DNA of 64,000 nt from an uncultured Francisella sp. (lineage in GTDB: Bacteria; Pseudomonadota; Gammaproteobacteria; Burkholderiales; Neisseriaceae), in the NCBI GenBank assembly GCA_943913655.1, contig CALTZA010000007.1:9490-73489 (forward strand), given 5' to 3'. The stretch's first letter is position 1. Each line of letters begins with the position of its first letter. Made by a program: the position numbers and the translations under genes. The notes under the pieces are model-generated. The model was given only the letters and a program-made list of their open reading frames with translations, did no database searches and was not told the DNA's origin. Positions 1-10,057 of this stretch are shown here, piece by piece.

Positions 1-1
1 G

Positions 2-181
2 ACAGAACTTTCTATTAAAGAAGGTGAGCAGGTGTTTGCCAGGCAACCAGGAGGAGAAAAGATAAGTTTAACCATTGCCTTAGATGAGAGCTTGCCTGAT
101 GATGTGGTTCATTTACCTCATCATCAGAGTAACGCAAACTTGGGCGCCATGATGGATGAGATTCAATTGGAGAAGGCGTAA
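2..181 (+). CDS. nuoG: NADH-quinone oxidoreductase subunit G, C-terminal end (partial)
   Basis: Only the last 59 codons lie in the window. The frame is open from the left edge to a TAA at 179-181, which directly abuts the ATG of nuoH. The tail is acidic and polar and ends MMDEIQLEKA. The call rests mostly on position: NuoG is the gene that precedes nuoH in bacterial complex I operons. NuoG is the large iron-sulfur subunit of the peripheral arm that passes electrons from NADH toward quinone. None of its cluster ligands are inside the window, so function cannot be checked from the sequence given. Confidence 0.75.
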   Translation, partial: TELSIKEGEQVFARQPGGEKISLTIALDESLPDDVVHLPHHQSNANLGAMMDEIQLEKA

Positions 182-1222
182 ATGGATGCATTTTTTCAAG
201 CATTACTGGGTCCAGAACTTGGTATCACGTTTTCTATCTTGATTAAAATTGCCATTTTAATGCTTTGTTTAATCTTAGCGGTAGCTTATTTAACTTACTT
301 TGAACGCAAAGTGATTGGTTATATGCAGTTGCGTGTTGGGCCAAATGTCACTGGGCCTTGGGGATTAATTCAACCTTTCGCAGATGTGCTTAAGTTATTG
401 ATTAAAGAAGTCATTAGACCTAGTGCTGCTAATCGTGGATTGTTTTTATTAGCCCCTATCATCACTTTATTGCCAGCTTTTGCTGTATGGGCAGTGATTC
501 CTTTTACTGAACACTTAGTTATTTCTGACCTTAATATTGGCCTTTTATATATTTTGTCATTAAGCTCTGCTGGAGTGTATGGAGTAATCTTAGGTGGTTG
601 GTCTTCTAATTCTAAATATTCTTTTCTTGGTGCAATGCGTTCGTCTGCACAGATGATTTCTTATGAGTTGCCTATGGGTTTTGCACTATTATCGGTTGTT
701 TTAACTACAGGTAGCTTAGGCTTGGTGCCAATTGTTCGGTCGCAAATGGGACAATGGGGTATGTTTTCTTGGAATTGGTTACCACTATTGCCCATGTTCA
801 TCATTTACTTCATTTCAGGTGTTGCAGAAACCAATCGTGCGCCTTTTGATGTGGTGGAAGGAGAGTCTGAACTGGTAGGTGGCTTTCATACTGAATATGC
901 AGGTTTCGCTTTTGCGGTATTCTTTTTAAGTGAATATATCAATATGATGGTGATCTCTGCTTTGACAACGTTGTTATTTCTTGGTGGTTGGTTATCGCCC
1001 TTTCCTACTAACTGGGGATTATTAGGTTGCAGTGGTTTATTGTGGATGTTGATTAAAATGGCCGCTGTCTTATTTATATATTTTTGGTTTCGTGCCACTT
1101 TTCCGCGTTATCGTTATGATCAAATTATGCGTTTGGGATGGAAGGTGTTTATTCCAGTGACCTTAATATGGCTGCTTGTTGTTGCATTATGGATAATAAG
1201 CCCATATTCGCTTTGGAAATAA
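182..1222 (+). CDS. nuoH: NADH-quinone oxidoreductase subunit H
   Basis: This 346-residue membrane protein is the complex I subunit that joins the peripheral arm to the membrane arm and lines the quinone chamber. The family signature [17 protein letters not shown] lies near residues 38-54, followed by [14 protein letters not shown]. The loop [25 protein letters not shown] near residues 220-245 carries the conserved acidic residues of the quinone site. About eight hydrophobic segments are visible and the length is normal. The ATG follows the nuoG stop with no gap, so translation is probably coupled. The first gene is cut by the window edge, so the operon promoter is not visible. Confidence 0.97.
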   Translation: MDAFFQALLGPELGITFSILIKIAILMLCLILAVAYLTYFERKVIGYMQLRVGPNVTGPWGLIQPFADVLKLLIKEVIRPSAANRGLFLLAPIITLLPAFAVWAVIPFTEHLVISDLNIGLLYILSLSSAGVYGVILGGWSSNSKYSFLGAMRSSAQMISYELPMGFALLSVVLTTGSLGLVPIVRSQMGQWGMFSWNWLPLLPMFIIYFISGVAETNRAPFDVVEGESELVGGFHTEYAGFAFAVFFLSEYINMMVISALTTLLFLGGWLSPFPTNWGLLGCSGLLWMLIKMAAVLFIYFWFRATFPRYRYDQIMRLGWKVFIPVTLIWLLVVALWIISPYSLWK

Positions 1223-1227
1223 AGTTT

Positions 1228-1710
1228 ATGTTGTCTAAATTAATTAAAACATTTGGCTTAAGCGAGTTGTTATATGGGTTGTCAGTGACCTTTAAAGCTT
1301 TTTTTCGTAAGAAAGAGACAGTCATGTTCCCTGAGGAAGCGATACCGCAATCACCACGTTTTCGGGGACTACACGCGCAGCGGCGTGATCAATATGGTGA
1401 GGAGTTGTGTATTGCTTGTAAACTGTGTGAATCAATTTGCCCAGCGATGGCAATTACCATTGATGTGCAAGAGGCGAAAGATGGTGCACGTAGAACTTCT
1501 ACTTATGATATTGATTTAACCAAATGTATTTTTTGTGGTTTTTGTGAAGAAGCTTGTCCAGTAGATGCCATTGTAGAAACTCATCTATTACAGTATCACG
1601 GTGAAAAAAAGGGAGATTTGTATTACACCAAACCAATGTTGTTAGCCATTGGTGATCAATTTGCAGCAGAAATCACACAGCGCAAAAATGAAGATGCACC
1701 CTATCGTTAA
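1228..1710 (+). CDS. nuoI: NADH-quinone oxidoreductase subunit I
   Basis: A ferredoxin-like subunit of about 160 residues that carries two [4Fe-4S] clusters (N6a/N6b) on the electron path toward N2. Both ligand motifs are intact: [12 protein letters not shown] and [12 protein letters not shown]. The start was set at the ATG at 1228 rather than at an upstream in-frame ATG (1138) that lies inside nuoH; from 1228 the protein begins [17 protein letters not shown], as expected for the family. It lies 5 nt after nuoH and 13 nt before nuoJ, so it is part of the same transcript. Confidence 0.97.
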   Translation: MLSKLIKTFGLSELLYGLSVTFKAFFRKKETVMFPEEAIPQSPRFRGLHAQRRDQYGEELCIACKLCESICPAMAITIDVQEAKDGARRTSTYDIDLTKCIFCGFCEEACPVDAIVETHLLQYHGEKKGDLYYTKPMLLAIGDQFAAEITQRKNEDAPYR

Positions 1711-1723
1711 TCAAGGTGACAAG

Positions 1724-2401
1724 ATGACTTATTTGCCAATTATTTTATTTTATCTATTTGCTGGTGGATTACTTGTTTCTGCTTGCGGTGTGATTACAGC
1801 AAAAAATCCGGTTAAGGCGGCTCTTTGGTTAGTGCTCAGTTTTGTGTTTGCTTCATTGCATTGGATTTTAATGCAAGCAGTATTTTTGGGAATGTTATTG
1901 CTTCTGATTTACATTGGAGCGGTAATGGTATTGTTTTTATTTGTGGTGATGTTGCTTGATATTGATGTGGAAACAATTAGAGCAGGATTTTGGCGTCATT
2001 TACCGTTTTCGTTTTTCATTGGTGTATTAACTGCATTATCTTTAATATTGATTTTTCTTAACCCACAAGTTGATTTATCTGCTGGCAACCATTTTCAAGA
2101 TTTAAAGAGCGTACATAGTGTCATCACTAAGATTGGTTTTTTGATGTACAGCAAAAATTATGTCATCGCTGTTGAAATGGCGGCTATTTTATTGTTATTG
2201 GGAATGGTGTCTGCAATTGCGCTTGTACATCGAGAAGATCAATTGCCAAAACACCGTATATTGCCAGGAGATCAAGTTAAAGTTAATTCGAAAAAAGGAC
2301 GCATTAAAGTAGTTAAGATGGCTCCTGAACGTGAAGACAGTGATCAGTGGCAACAAGGCTCTACTCATAAAGAATATGATGCGATTGAAAATAAAGAGTA
2401 G
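1724..2401 (+). CDS. nuoJ: NADH-quinone oxidoreductase subunit J
   Basis: A hydrophobic membrane-arm subunit of complex I. The start at 1724 follows an AAGGTGA ribosome site; a longer frame beginning inside nuoI (1649) is rejected. Five hydrophobic segments occupy about the first 175 residues, with the family stretches GVITAKNPVKAALWLV and YIGAVMVLFLFVVMLLD. A charged C-terminal tail of roughly 55 residues follows (from VHREDQLPKHRILPG) and should lie in the cytoplasm. This makes the protein, at about 226 residues, longer than the enterobacterial form. It helps form the proton path next to NuoK and NuoA. Confidence 0.95.
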   Translation: MTYLPIILFYLFAGGLLVSACGVITAKNPVKAALWLVLSFVFASLHWILMQAVFLGMLLLLIYIGAVMVLFLFVVMLLDIDVETIRAGFWRHLPFSFFIGVLTALSLILIFLNPQVDLSAGNHFQDLKSVHSVITKIGFLMYSKNYVIAVEMAAILLLLGMVSAIALVHREDQLPKHRILPGDQVKVNSKKGRIKVVKMAPEREDSDQWQQGSTHKEYDAIENKE

Positions 2402-2443
2402 GAATCATCAATAACCAATGACAAGATTATATAAGGATAAATC

Positions 2444-2752
2444 ATGACGATCACCCTGACTCATTATTTGGTACTCTCGGCGCTATTATTTGGTATTTCG
2501 GTAGTAGGTATTTTCATGAACCGTAAAAATGTATTGGTATTATTAATGGCGATTGAGCTGTTGTTGTTATCCGTTAATTATAACTTTGTCAGTTTTGCGC
2601 GTTATCTTAATGACATTCATGGTCAAATTTTTGTGTTTTTCATTTTAACAGTGGCTGCTACTGAATCTGCAATTGGTTTGGCGATTGTGGTGTTGGTATA
2701 TCGCAATCGCAAAAGCATTAATGTGCAAGATCTTGATCAATTAAAAGGTTAG
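2444..2752 (+). CDS. nuoK: NADH-quinone oxidoreductase subunit K
   Basis: A 102-residue, three-helix subunit of the membrane arm, related to MrpC antiporter subunits. The intramembrane glutamate of the family is visible in the segment [17 protein letters not shown], and the third helix contains the typical [15 protein letters not shown]. An AAGGATAA ribosome site precedes the ATG. The 42-nt gap after nuoJ shows no terminator, so it should be cotranscribed. Length and composition are normal. Confidence 0.97.
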   Translation: MTITLTHYLVLSALLFGISVVGIFMNRKNVLVLLMAIELLLLSVNYNFVSFARYLNDIHGQIFVFFILTVAATESAIGLAIVVLVYRNRKSINVQDLDQLKG

Positions 2753-2765
2753 TAGGGGTATAGTC

Positions 2766-4802
2766 ATGGGGAAAATGGCCTTATATCTATTAATTGTACT
2801 TACCCCTTTAGTGGGTTCTTTGCTTGCTGGTCTATGTAGCAAGATCGTTGGTAGGAAAGGAGCACATACTGTCACAATTATTGGCTTATTGATTTCTACC
2901 ATATTGTCTTGTTATGTCTTGGGTAGTTTTATTAATGGTATCGATATCGGCTTAAAACAGGATTTGTATACCTGGCTTACTTTAGGTAATGGTTGGCGGT
3001 TTTCGATAGGTTTTTGGGTGGATGAGCTTACAGCTCTCATGATGACAGTGGTGACCAGTGTTTCCTTGATGGTACATATTTATACGATTGGCTATATGAA
3101 AGATGATCCTGGCTATCAACGATTCTTTAGCTATATTTCTCTTTTCACATTTGCGATGTTAGTGCTGGTGATGAGCAATAATTTTGTACAGCTTTTCTTT
3201 GGTTGGGAAGCGGTAGGACTTGTTTCTTATTTATTGATTGGCTTTTGGTTTAAAAAGCCCACAGCAATTTTTGCTAATTTAAAAGCTTTTCTAATCAATC
3301 GCATTGGTGATTTGGGTTTTCTTATCGGTATTGGCCTGATCTTGGCTTACCTACAAAGTGGATTGGAATATGGGCATGTCTTTTTTACCGCATCGCAGAT
3401 GCCAGATAAGATTATCTATTTACTTGGCATACCTTGTCATTTAATGAGCGCTATTTGTTTATTTTTGTTTGTTGGAGCTATGGGCAAATCAGCGCAGTTT
3501 CCTTTGCACGTGTGGTTACCAGATTCAATGGAAGGACCTACACCAATTTCAGCCTTGATCCATGCTGCGACTATGGTGACAGCGGGTATCTTTATGGTAG
3601 CACGTATGTCGCCTTTGTATGAGTTATCCAATACAGCCTTAAATTTTGTATTAGGGATTGGTTCATTAACTGCTTTGTTAATGGGTTTTTTAGGCATGGT
3701 ACAAAATGATATTAAGCGCGTAGTTGCTTATTCTACTTTATCGCAGCTAGGATATATGGTAGCAGCATTAGGTGTTTCTGCTTATCCGGTGGCTATTTTT
3801 CATGTGATGACACATGCCTTTTTTAAGGCATTATTATTTTTAGCAGCAGGTTCGGTGATTATTGGCATGCATCATGATCAAGATATGCGATATATGGGTG
3901 GTCTTTACAAATATATGCCGATTACTTGGATTACCATGCTCATTGGTACACTTTCTTTGGTGGGAACACCCTTTTTCTCAGGATTTTATTCCAAGGAATC
4001 GATTATCGAAGCAGTGGGTTTTTCCACCATGCCGTGGGCAAAAATGGCTTATTGGATGTTGTTAATTAGCGTATTTGTCACTAGTTTTTACTCTTTTCGT
4101 CTGTATTTCTTGGTATTTCACGGAAAAGAGCGGTGGAAAGAAAAAGCTGGTGACACTCATCATATTGAAGGGAAAGAACACCATGGTTTAGCAGCAGATC
4201 AAAATCCTAAAGAAAGTCCATTATCGATGATTTTGCCATTGATATTATTAGCGATTCCTTCTATTGTAATTGGTTACTTTACTATTAATCCTTTGTTATA
4301 TGGGGATTTTTTAAGTAAGGCTATTAGCATTAATAGCCAAGTGCATCCAAGCATATTATTAATGCGCCATCATTTTGAAGGAGTGGCCTTAATGGCAATA
4401 AAAGGCGTGATGCACATACCATTTTATTTTGCTATCGCAGGTTTTTTAACTGCTTTTATTCTTTATCATTGGTATCCATCCTTACCTCAGCTCTTTAAAC
4501 GTATTTTTTATCCACTCTATGTGTTATTTGAGAAGAAATATTATATGGATACTTTATATTACGCTCTTGGCATCAAAGGGGCACAAGCTATTGGTAGAAG
4601 TTTATGGAAAGTGGGAGATGTATTTCTTATTGATACCATTTTAGTTAACGGTAGTGCTAAGCTTATTGCGGCCTTATCTGGTGTTTTTCGTAAATTACAA
4701 ACAGGTTATATTTATACCTATGCCACTGCCATGGTATTTGGTTTATTGCTCTTAATCGTCTATTGGTTTTATCCAGTAATTTTAAAAACCTTACTAAGTT
4801 GA
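2766..4802 (+). CDS. nuoL: NADH-quinone oxidoreductase subunit L
   Basis: The distal antiporter-like subunit of complex I, 678 residues, with about 15 transmembrane helices. The proton-channel core is recognisable: GKSAQFPLHVWLPDSMEGPTP near residue 240, the catalytic-type lysine region around SALIHAATMVTAGIFM, and KRVVAYSTLSQLGYM near residue 320. The C-terminal third contains the lateral helix and a final transmembrane anchor. A second in-frame ATG at 2775 with GGGGAAA just before it is an alternative start that would shorten the protein by three residues. The gene sits 13 nt after nuoK. Confidence 0.97.
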   Translation: MGKMALYLLIVLTPLVGSLLAGLCSKIVGRKGAHTVTIIGLLISTILSCYVLGSFINGIDIGLKQDLYTWLTLGNGWRFSIGFWVDELTALMMTVVTSVSLMVHIYTIGYMKDDPGYQRFFSYISLFTFAMLVLVMSNNFVQLFFGWEAVGLVSYLLIGFWFKKPTAIFANLKAFLINRIGDLGFLIGIGLILAYLQSGLEYGHVFFTASQMPDKIIYLLGIPCHLMSAICLFLFVGAMGKSAQFPLHVWLPDSMEGPTPISALIHAATMVTAGIFMVARMSPLYELSNTALNFVLGIGSLTALLMGFLGMVQNDIKRVVAYSTLSQLGYMVAALGVSAYPVAIFHVMTHAFFKALLFLAAGSVIIGMHHDQDMRYMGGLYKYMPITWITMLIGTLSLVGTPFFSGFYSKESIIEAVGFSTMPWAKMAYWMLLISVFVTSFYSFRLYFLVFHGKERWKEKAGDTHHIEGKEHHGLAADQNPKESPLSMILPLILLAIPSIVIGYFTINPLLYGDFLSKAISINSQVHPSILLMRHHFEGVALMAIKGVMHIPFYFAIAGFLTAFILYHWYPSLPQLFKRIFYPLYVLFEKKYYMDTLYYALGIKGAQAIGRSLWKVGDVFLIDTILVNGSAKLIAALSGVFRKLQTGYIYTYATAMVFGLLLLIVYWFYPVILKTLLS

Positions 4803-4812
4803 GTGCTAATAA

Positions 4813-6306
4813 ATGAGTTCTATTTTAAGTCGGGTGATTTGGCTGCCAATCGCGTTTGCAGTGGTGATCTTATTGGTAGGTAGAGATACAAAAGCAAATT
4901 GGGTGCGCTCATTAGCTTTGATTGGTAGTTTTCTAGATTTTTTAGCTAGTTTACCGCTTTATTTTGCTTTTGATGAGCACACAGTCGCTATACAATTTGA
5001 AGAATTATATAACTGGCTACCAACTCTTCATCTCAACTATCACCTAGGGGTGGATGGGATCTCAGTTTTATTTATCATTTTAAATAGTTTCATTACCTTC
5101 TTAGTAGTCATTGCTAGTTGGCAAGTCATTAAGAAAAATGTAGCGCAATACATGGCAGCATTTTTAGTGATGTCTGGGCTAATTAATGGCACTTTTTCTG
5201 CTTTAAATTCAATTTTATTTTATGTGTTTTTTGAAGGTATGCTGATTCCGATGTATTTAATCATCGGCATTTGGGGAGGACCTCGCCGGGTTTATGCATC
5301 AATTAAATTTTTCTTATATACCTTACTTGGCTCCTTATTAATGTTGATTGCTCTGGTTTATTTATCTTTTTTATCCGGTGGCAGTTTTGAGATTCTTGAT
5401 TTTCAGGCGATTTCACATATTGATTTAACAATACAAGTACTACTATTTGTTGCTTTCTTTTTATCTTTTGCAGTTAAAGTACCGATGTGGCCTGTACATA
5501 CTTGGTTACCGGATGCCCATGTAGAGGCGCCTACTGGTGGTTCGATGGTATTGGCAGCCATTACCTTAAAAATTGGTGGTTATGGTTTTCTTCGCTTTAT
5601 ACTTCCCATTTTGCCTGATGCGTGTCGTCTTTTAGCGCCGATAATAATTATTTTATCTCTAGTTGCGATTATTTATATTGCTTTAGTCGCCTTAGTGCAA
5701 GTAGATATGAAAAAGCTAGTTGCTTATTCTTCTATTAGCCACATGGGTATGGTGACATTGGGAATGTTTTTATTTTCTAAAGGGACATTGATCTTATTAG
5801 GTGTGCAAGGTGCGATTATTCAAATGATCTCACATGGCTTTGTTTCCGCAGCCATGTTTATGTGTATAGGGGTAATGTATGATCGTTTACATACCCGAAA
5901 GATTGCTGATTATGGTGGAGTTGCCAATGTTATGCCTAAGTTTGCCACTTTTATGATGTTATTTGCTATGGCAAACGCTGGTTTACCAGGGACTTCTGGT
6001 TTTGTGGGCGAGTTTATGGTGATTTTAGCTGCGGTGCAAAGCAATTTTGTTGTTGCCTTATTATCCGCAACTACTTTAGTTCTAGGTGCTGGTTATACCT
6101 TGTGGATGTATAAACGAGTCATCTTTGGCGAAGTAGGTAACCGTAACGTCGCTAGCATGCAAGATATTAATCATCGGGAGTTTTTTATTTTAATGTTGCT
6201 GGCTATTGCTGTGTTGTTTATGGGGTTATGTCCTAATTTCATCAGTCATATTATTAATTTATCCAGTCAGCATTTATTGGAAACGGTAGCGATTAGTAAA
6301 ATTTAA
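4813..6306 (+). CDS. nuoM: NADH-quinone oxidoreductase subunit M
   Basis: The middle antiporter-like membrane subunit of complex I, 497 residues, about 14 transmembrane helices. Conserved channel motifs are present: FFEGMLIPMYLIIGIWGGPRR near residue 140, VPMWPVHTWLPDAHVEAPTGGS near residue 226, and KKLVAYSSISHMGMV near residue 300. It begins 10 nt after the nuoL stop and ends 15 nt before nuoN. No truncation or missing key residue was noticed. Confidence 0.97.
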   Translation: MSSILSRVIWLPIAFAVVILLVGRDTKANWVRSLALIGSFLDFLASLPLYFAFDEHTVAIQFEELYNWLPTLHLNYHLGVDGISVLFIILNSFITFLVVIASWQVIKKNVAQYMAAFLVMSGLINGTFSALNSILFYVFFEGMLIPMYLIIGIWGGPRRVYASIKFFLYTLLGSLLMLIALVYLSFLSGGSFEILDFQAISHIDLTIQVLLFVAFFLSFAVKVPMWPVHTWLPDAHVEAPTGGSMVLAAITLKIGGYGFLRFILPILPDACRLLAPIIIILSLVAIIYIALVALVQVDMKKLVAYSSISHMGMVTLGMFLFSKGTLILLGVQGAIIQMISHGFVSAAMFMCIGVMYDRLHTRKIADYGGVANVMPKFATFMMLFAMANAGLPGTSGFVGEFMVILAAVQSNFVVALLSATTLVLGAGYTLWMYKRVIFGEVGNRNVASMQDINHREFFILMLLAIAVLFMGLCPNFISHIINLSSQHLLETVAISKI

Positions 6307-6321
6307 TAAGGATTACTCTCA

Positions 6322-7842
6322 ATGGATGGATTAGTTAAGTTGTCAGCAGATTGGTTGTTGATATTGCCAGATATCGCCTTATTAATTTTACTGGCTATAG
6401 TAATGTTAGTTGATCTATTCATCGGCCTCAAACATAAAAAAGTAACAGAAAACACCACTTTATTTGGCTTATTACTTGTTTTCCTTTGTCAGCTTGGTAT
6501 TACCATTATGCAAATGGGGAAGGCTAAGCCTTTATTTGCTTTTAATCATATGATCATTAGCGATGGTTTAGCTAATATATCGCGCTTGTGTATTTTAATC
6601 ATGACCATGGTGGTATTGATATATTCACGGCAATATCTTAAGCAGCATCATTTATATCGTGGAGAATACTATTTATTGACACTTTTTGCTTTGCTGGGAA
6701 TCAATTGCATGGTATCGTCGATGAATTATGTTCTTTTATTTGTGGGATTAGAACTTCTTTCTTTGGCATTGTACGCGCTTATTGCTTTACAGAAAGATTC
6801 TCAGTTGGCAACAGAAGCAGCATTGAAATACTTTGTATTAGGCTCTTTGGCTTCCGGTATTTTTCTTTTTGGTGTTTCTTTAATCTATGGTGCCGCACAC
6901 AGTTTGGATCTGACAAGTACTATTGATTTGGTAATGAATGAAGGACAACGCATATTATCCTTACTTGGTATTGTTTTTATGCTTGTTGGTATTGCTTTTA
7001 AATTTGGTTCTGTTCCTTTCCACATGTGGGTTCCAGATGTGTACGAAGGTGCGCCCACTTGCGTTACCTTGTGGATTGGTTCAGTGCCCAAAATTGCTAT
7101 CAGTTTGTTTGCTGTACGTATTCTTACACAATCAATGCATGCTTATTGGGCAGATTGGTCTATCATGCTACAACTTCTGGCGATGCTTTCTTTATTACTT
7201 GGCAATATCGCCGCGGTATTGCAAAGCAATATCAAACGCATGTTAGCGTACTCAACCATTGCACACATGGGATTTGTGTTATTAGGGTTGTCTTTACCCT
7301 ATTTTGGTGCTGAGGAAATAATGCATGGCTTAAATAAACAAGGTTTAAATAGTGCACTATTTTATGTATTGACCTATGTTTTTACTGTCTCAGTTGCTTT
7401 TGGTGTATTAATGGCGGTTTCCTATAAAAATAAAGAGTGTACTAATTTAAGTGATTTAGCAGGGCTTAACGAGCGTCATCCTATACTGGCAGGAATAATG
7501 CTGTTATCAATGTTTTCCCTGGCAGGTATTCCTCCTCTTTTAGGGTTTTACGCTAAATTATATGTGATTGAGGTCTTAATTTCAGTCCATTGTACCGCTT
7601 TGGCTGTATTTGCAATCATGATGTCTTTAGTGGGTGCTTTTTATTATCTAAGGGTGGTCAAAGTGATGTACTTTGATACTACTCATGAAAAGCAAGCTGA
7701 AAGCTTAGCTCTTGATTTTTCTTTATCGGCAAAGATATTGCTAACGATCAATGGCTTGGCTCTCTTAGTACTAGGGTGCTTTCCATCTATTTTGACCGAA
7801 TTATGCCAATATATGGTATCGTTTAGCCGTTTGCTTGAGTGA
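6322..7842 (+). CDS. nuoN: NADH-quinone oxidoreductase subunit N
   Basis: The third antiporter-like subunit of complex I, 506 residues, last gene of the nuo run. Typical motifs are GLELLSLALYALIA near residue 143, FKFGSVPFHMWVPDVYEGAPT near residue 230 and KRMLAYSTIAHMGFV near residue 307. It converges with lptB, with only about 43 nt between the stop codons and no clear hairpin terminator there. The gene ends the operon by position, since the next gene is on the other strand. Confidence 0.97.
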   Translation: MDGLVKLSADWLLILPDIALLILLAIVMLVDLFIGLKHKKVTENTTLFGLLLVFLCQLGITIMQMGKAKPLFAFNHMIISDGLANISRLCILIMTMVVLIYSRQYLKQHHLYRGEYYLLTLFALLGINCMVSSMNYVLLFVGLELLSLALYALIALQKDSQLATEAALKYFVLGSLASGIFLFGVSLIYGAAHSLDLTSTIDLVMNEGQRILSLLGIVFMLVGIAFKFGSVPFHMWVPDVYEGAPTCVTLWIGSVPKIAISLFAVRILTQSMHAYWADWSIMLQLLAMLSLLLGNIAAVLQSNIKRMLAYSTIAHMGFVLLGLSLPYFGAEEIMHGLNKQGLNSALFYVLTYVFTVSVAFGVLMAVSYKNKECTNLSDLAGLNERHPILAGIMLLSMFSLAGIPPLLGFYAKLYVIEVLISVHCTALAVFAIMMSLVGAFYYLRVVKVMYFDTTHEKQAESLALDFSLSAKILLTINGLALLVLGCFPSILTELCQYMVSFSRLLE

Positions 7843-7885
7843 GTAAGCAAAATAGCAGAAACTAGTCAAGATAAAATGCACGGAT

Positions 7886-8623
7886 TTATAGGCTAAATTC
7901 TTGACCTAAATAAACGCGCTTCACCATATCATTGTGGATCAACTGATCAGCGTGGCCTTTTGCCAGTACCTGGCCTTCGTTGATAATATAAGTATAGTCG
8001 CATATTTTCAGAGTTTCTCTCACATGATGATCAGTGATTAAGATGCCGATAGACTTTTTCTTTAAAAGCAAAATAATAGATTGGATATCGGCAATGGAGA
8101 GCGGATCAACACCTGAAAAAGGCTCATCTAATAAAATAAATTGCGGATTACTTGCTAATACACGGGCAATTTCAACCCGGCGCCTCTCGCCGCCGGAAAT
8201 ACTAAGACCTAAATGGTTTTTGATATGCATAATATCCAGTTCAGTCAACAGTTGATAGAGTCGATGCTGTTGCTCGCTTTTAGGATAATGTAGCTGTAAA
8301 ATAGCCAATAGGTTATCTTCTACCGAAAGATTTCTAAAGATTGATGCTTCCTGAGGTAAATAGCCAAGGCCTAGCTGAAAACGTTTATGGATTGGCATAT
8401 GAATGATATCGACATCATTCAAATAAATATTGCCAGTATCAGCACTCACTAAGCCGATAATGGTATAAAAAAAACTGGTTTTACCGGCACCATTAGGGCC
8501 TAATAGTCCAACAATTTGTCCACTGTTAAGACCAATGGAAATATCTTTAATAATCTTTTTCTTGCGAATCGTTTTATTGACTTTAACCACCTGTAAGCTA
8601 GATGATGGTTGTTGTGCTTGCAT
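7886..8623 (-). CDS. lptB: LPS export ABC transporter ATP-binding protein LptB
   Basis: The cytoplasmic ATPase that, with LptFG, pulls lipopolysaccharide from the inner membrane and feeds the LptC-LptA bridge. Walker A is GPNGAGKT, the signature is [18 protein letters not shown], and Walker B is [12 protein letters not shown] followed by the switch histidine in ITDHHVRE. The chosen start (ATG at 8623, protein MQAQQPSSS) follows an AGGAAA ribosome site; a longer frame extends upstream through the end of lptA and is rejected. It is the last gene of the kdsD-kdsC-lptC-lptA-lptB run. In many betaproteobacteria rpoN follows lptB; here the next gene is convergent nuoN. Confidence 0.95.
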   Translation of the reverse strand: MQAQQPSSSLQVVKVNKTIRKKKIIKDISIGLNSGQIVGLLGPNGAGKTSFFYTIIGLVSADTGNIYLNDVDIIHMPIHKRFQLGLGYLPQEASIFRNLSVEDNLLAILQLHYPKSEQQHRLYQLLTELDIMHIKNHLGLSISGGERRRVEIARVLASNPQFILLDEPFSGVDPLSIADIQSIILLLKKKSIGILITDHHVRETLKICDYTYIINEGQVLAKGHADQLIHNDMVKRVYLGQEFSL

Positions 8624-8648
8624 GAAGTATTTCCTACAATGAGTGAGA

Positions 8649-9137
8649 TTAGTGAGGATAAAACACCAAACTTGCTTTATGTTGTTGATCAGCGTCAATC
8701 TCATAATGATGAGATAGCGCATTATAGCGAATAATACCCCCCTGTAATTTATTTTTTTGTAGAGACATTGTTGCGTTTCCCTTTAGTTCTAGTTTTCGTT
8801 GTTGATCATCATAAGAAAGTGTATTAGCTTGCGCTTGAAGCAGTTCTAATTGCCGATGATAATTTACTTTTTTCTGCAATTTTGAGTGCCCTCGAGCTTG
8901 AAAAAAATGCCCACCTTGTCTAGTTTTATCGACAGTAGAGCAATCAGCATTAAGTTGAAAATCACCTTGTACGATTGATACCATGTGGTCGAGACGAATA
9001 TTTTTAGTGGATTGATCAACAGAAATCATACCTGCAGTGATTTTTATTGGTGTTTTATCAGTATTTAATGCTTTACTCATAGCAACTGTAGCAATAAATA
9101 TACTACTAATAAGCCAAACAAGATGTCTATTGACCAT
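8649..9137 (-). CDS. lptA: Periplasmic LPS-binding bridge protein LptA
   Basis: A periplasmic protein that forms the bridge along which LPS moves to LptD/E. The start is placed at ATG 9137, after a GGAG ribosome site; this overlaps the end of lptC by 11 nt and gives a clear signal peptide (hydrophobic segment [18 protein letters not shown]). The mature part of about 140 residues has the beta-jellyroll OstA-type pattern: [33 protein letters not shown], then [26 protein letters not shown]. Position between lptC and lptB supports the call. Sequence is divergent, so the name rests on pattern and context together. Confidence 0.88.
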   Translation of the reverse strand: MVNRHLVWLISSIFIATVAMSKALNTDKTPIKITAGMISVDQSTKNIRLDHMVSIVQGDFQLNADCSTVDKTRQGGHFFQARGHSKLQKKVNYHRQLELLQAQANTLSYDDQQRKLELKGNATMSLQKNKLQGGIIRYNALSHHYEIDADQQHKASLVFYPH

Positions 9138-9510
9138 TGATAATAATCTCCACTCTACCATTGTGCTGATTACCTGTAAATTGTACTGATTTATCATCAG
9201 AGCGATAAATTGCTTGTTTCGCACTTAGTTGTTGACTCTGCCCATTGGCACTATAGTTATGGATATAAACATTATCTAATAAATAGTACCCTTTTTGCTG
9301 TGATATTTTTTGAGCAACAATTTTATTTTTTAAGGAGCCATTGAGAGTAAAGCTCCTAATCCTAGCATAGTACATAGTACTTAGCGGTTGGTGATTATGA
9401 GTAGAAGTATTTACTTTAAAAATAGGCAATGCATTAAACCACATAGTAACCAGTGATAGAAAAGCGATGAGAATCAAGGGAAATAAATAATGCTGCCAAT
9501 GATCATGCAT
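9127..9510 (-). CDS. lptC: LPS export system protein LptC
   Basis: A bitopic inner-membrane protein that receives LPS from LptB2FG and passes it to LptA. The ATG at 9510 was chosen because the next residues give one N-terminal transmembrane helix (YLFPLILIAFLSLVTMWF) followed by a periplasmic beta-rich domain of about 100 residues. The longer upstream frame lies inside kdsC. The gene overlaps the kdsC end by 8 nt and lptA by 11 nt, so the three are translationally coupled. The protein is short (127 residues) and weakly conserved, as is usual for LptC; the call leans on synteny. Confidence 0.82.
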   Translation of the reverse strand: MHDHWQHYLFPLILIAFLSLVTMWFNALPIFKVNTSTHNHQPLSTMYYARIRSFTLNGSLKNKIVAQKISQQKGYYLLDNVYIHNYSANGQSQQLSAKQAIYRSDDKSVQFTGNQHNGRVEIIINGQ

Positions 9511-10057
9511 ACAGCCATTGGTCCTTAAGTAGGGCATCAAGATGATCCTGTGCATATAAAAGAATATCACACACTTCGCGCACTGCACCTTTACCGCCTT
9601 GTGCTTGCGTTGTGTAATCGCAATAAGGGAAGAGCATGGGATGAGCATCTTGTACTGCAATAGCAAGACCAACTTTTCCTAAAATAGGTAGATCAATAAG
9701 GTCATCTGCAATATAGGCGCATTCATTTGCTTTAAAATTTGTTTGTTCACTTAACATGTGCCAGGCCACAGCTTTGTCCTGTACCCCTGCCACATAATGA
9801 TTGATCTTTAGTTCTTCTGCACGCTTGGCCACGACCTTATCGTCTCGTCCAGTAATAATTGCTGTCTGCAGTCCCATTTGACGTACCATCACCAAACCTA
9901 AGCCATCACGTACAAAAAAATTTTTACCTGGAGTTTCCTGATTTGGGTAGTAGTGTAATAATCCATCACATAAGACACCATCAACATCCATCATTAACAA
10001 TTTAATTTGGCGTGCTTTATTAATGATCATCGGATCAAGTTTAAGATAAAAATCCAT
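9503..10057 (-). CDS. kdsC: 3-deoxy-D-manno-octulosonate 8-phosphate phosphatase KdsC
   Basis: A HAD-family phosphatase that releases phosphate from Kdo-8-phosphate to give free Kdo for LPS core synthesis. The nucleophile motif MDVDGVLCDG lies at about residues 23-32, motif II includes TAIITGRDDKVV, and motif III is YIADDLIDLPIL. The length of 184 residues fits the KdsC tetramer family, which lacks a cap domain. The ATG overlaps the stop of kdsD by one base (TAATG), a sign of coupled translation. It is intact. Confidence 0.95.
   Translation of the reverse strand: MDFYLKLDPMIINKARQIKLLMMDVDGVLCDGLLHYYPNQETPGKNFFVRDGLGLVMVRQMGLQTAIITGRDDKVVAKRAEELKINHYVAGVQDKAVAWHMLSEQTNFKANECAYIADDLIDLPILGKVGLAIAVQDAHPMLFPYCDYTTQAQGGKGAVREVCDILLYAQDHLDALLKDQWLYA

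Noticed and set aside
1138..1227. Upstream extension of nuoI
   Set aside because: These codons lie inside the end of nuoH, and the protein from 1228 already matches the NuoI start.
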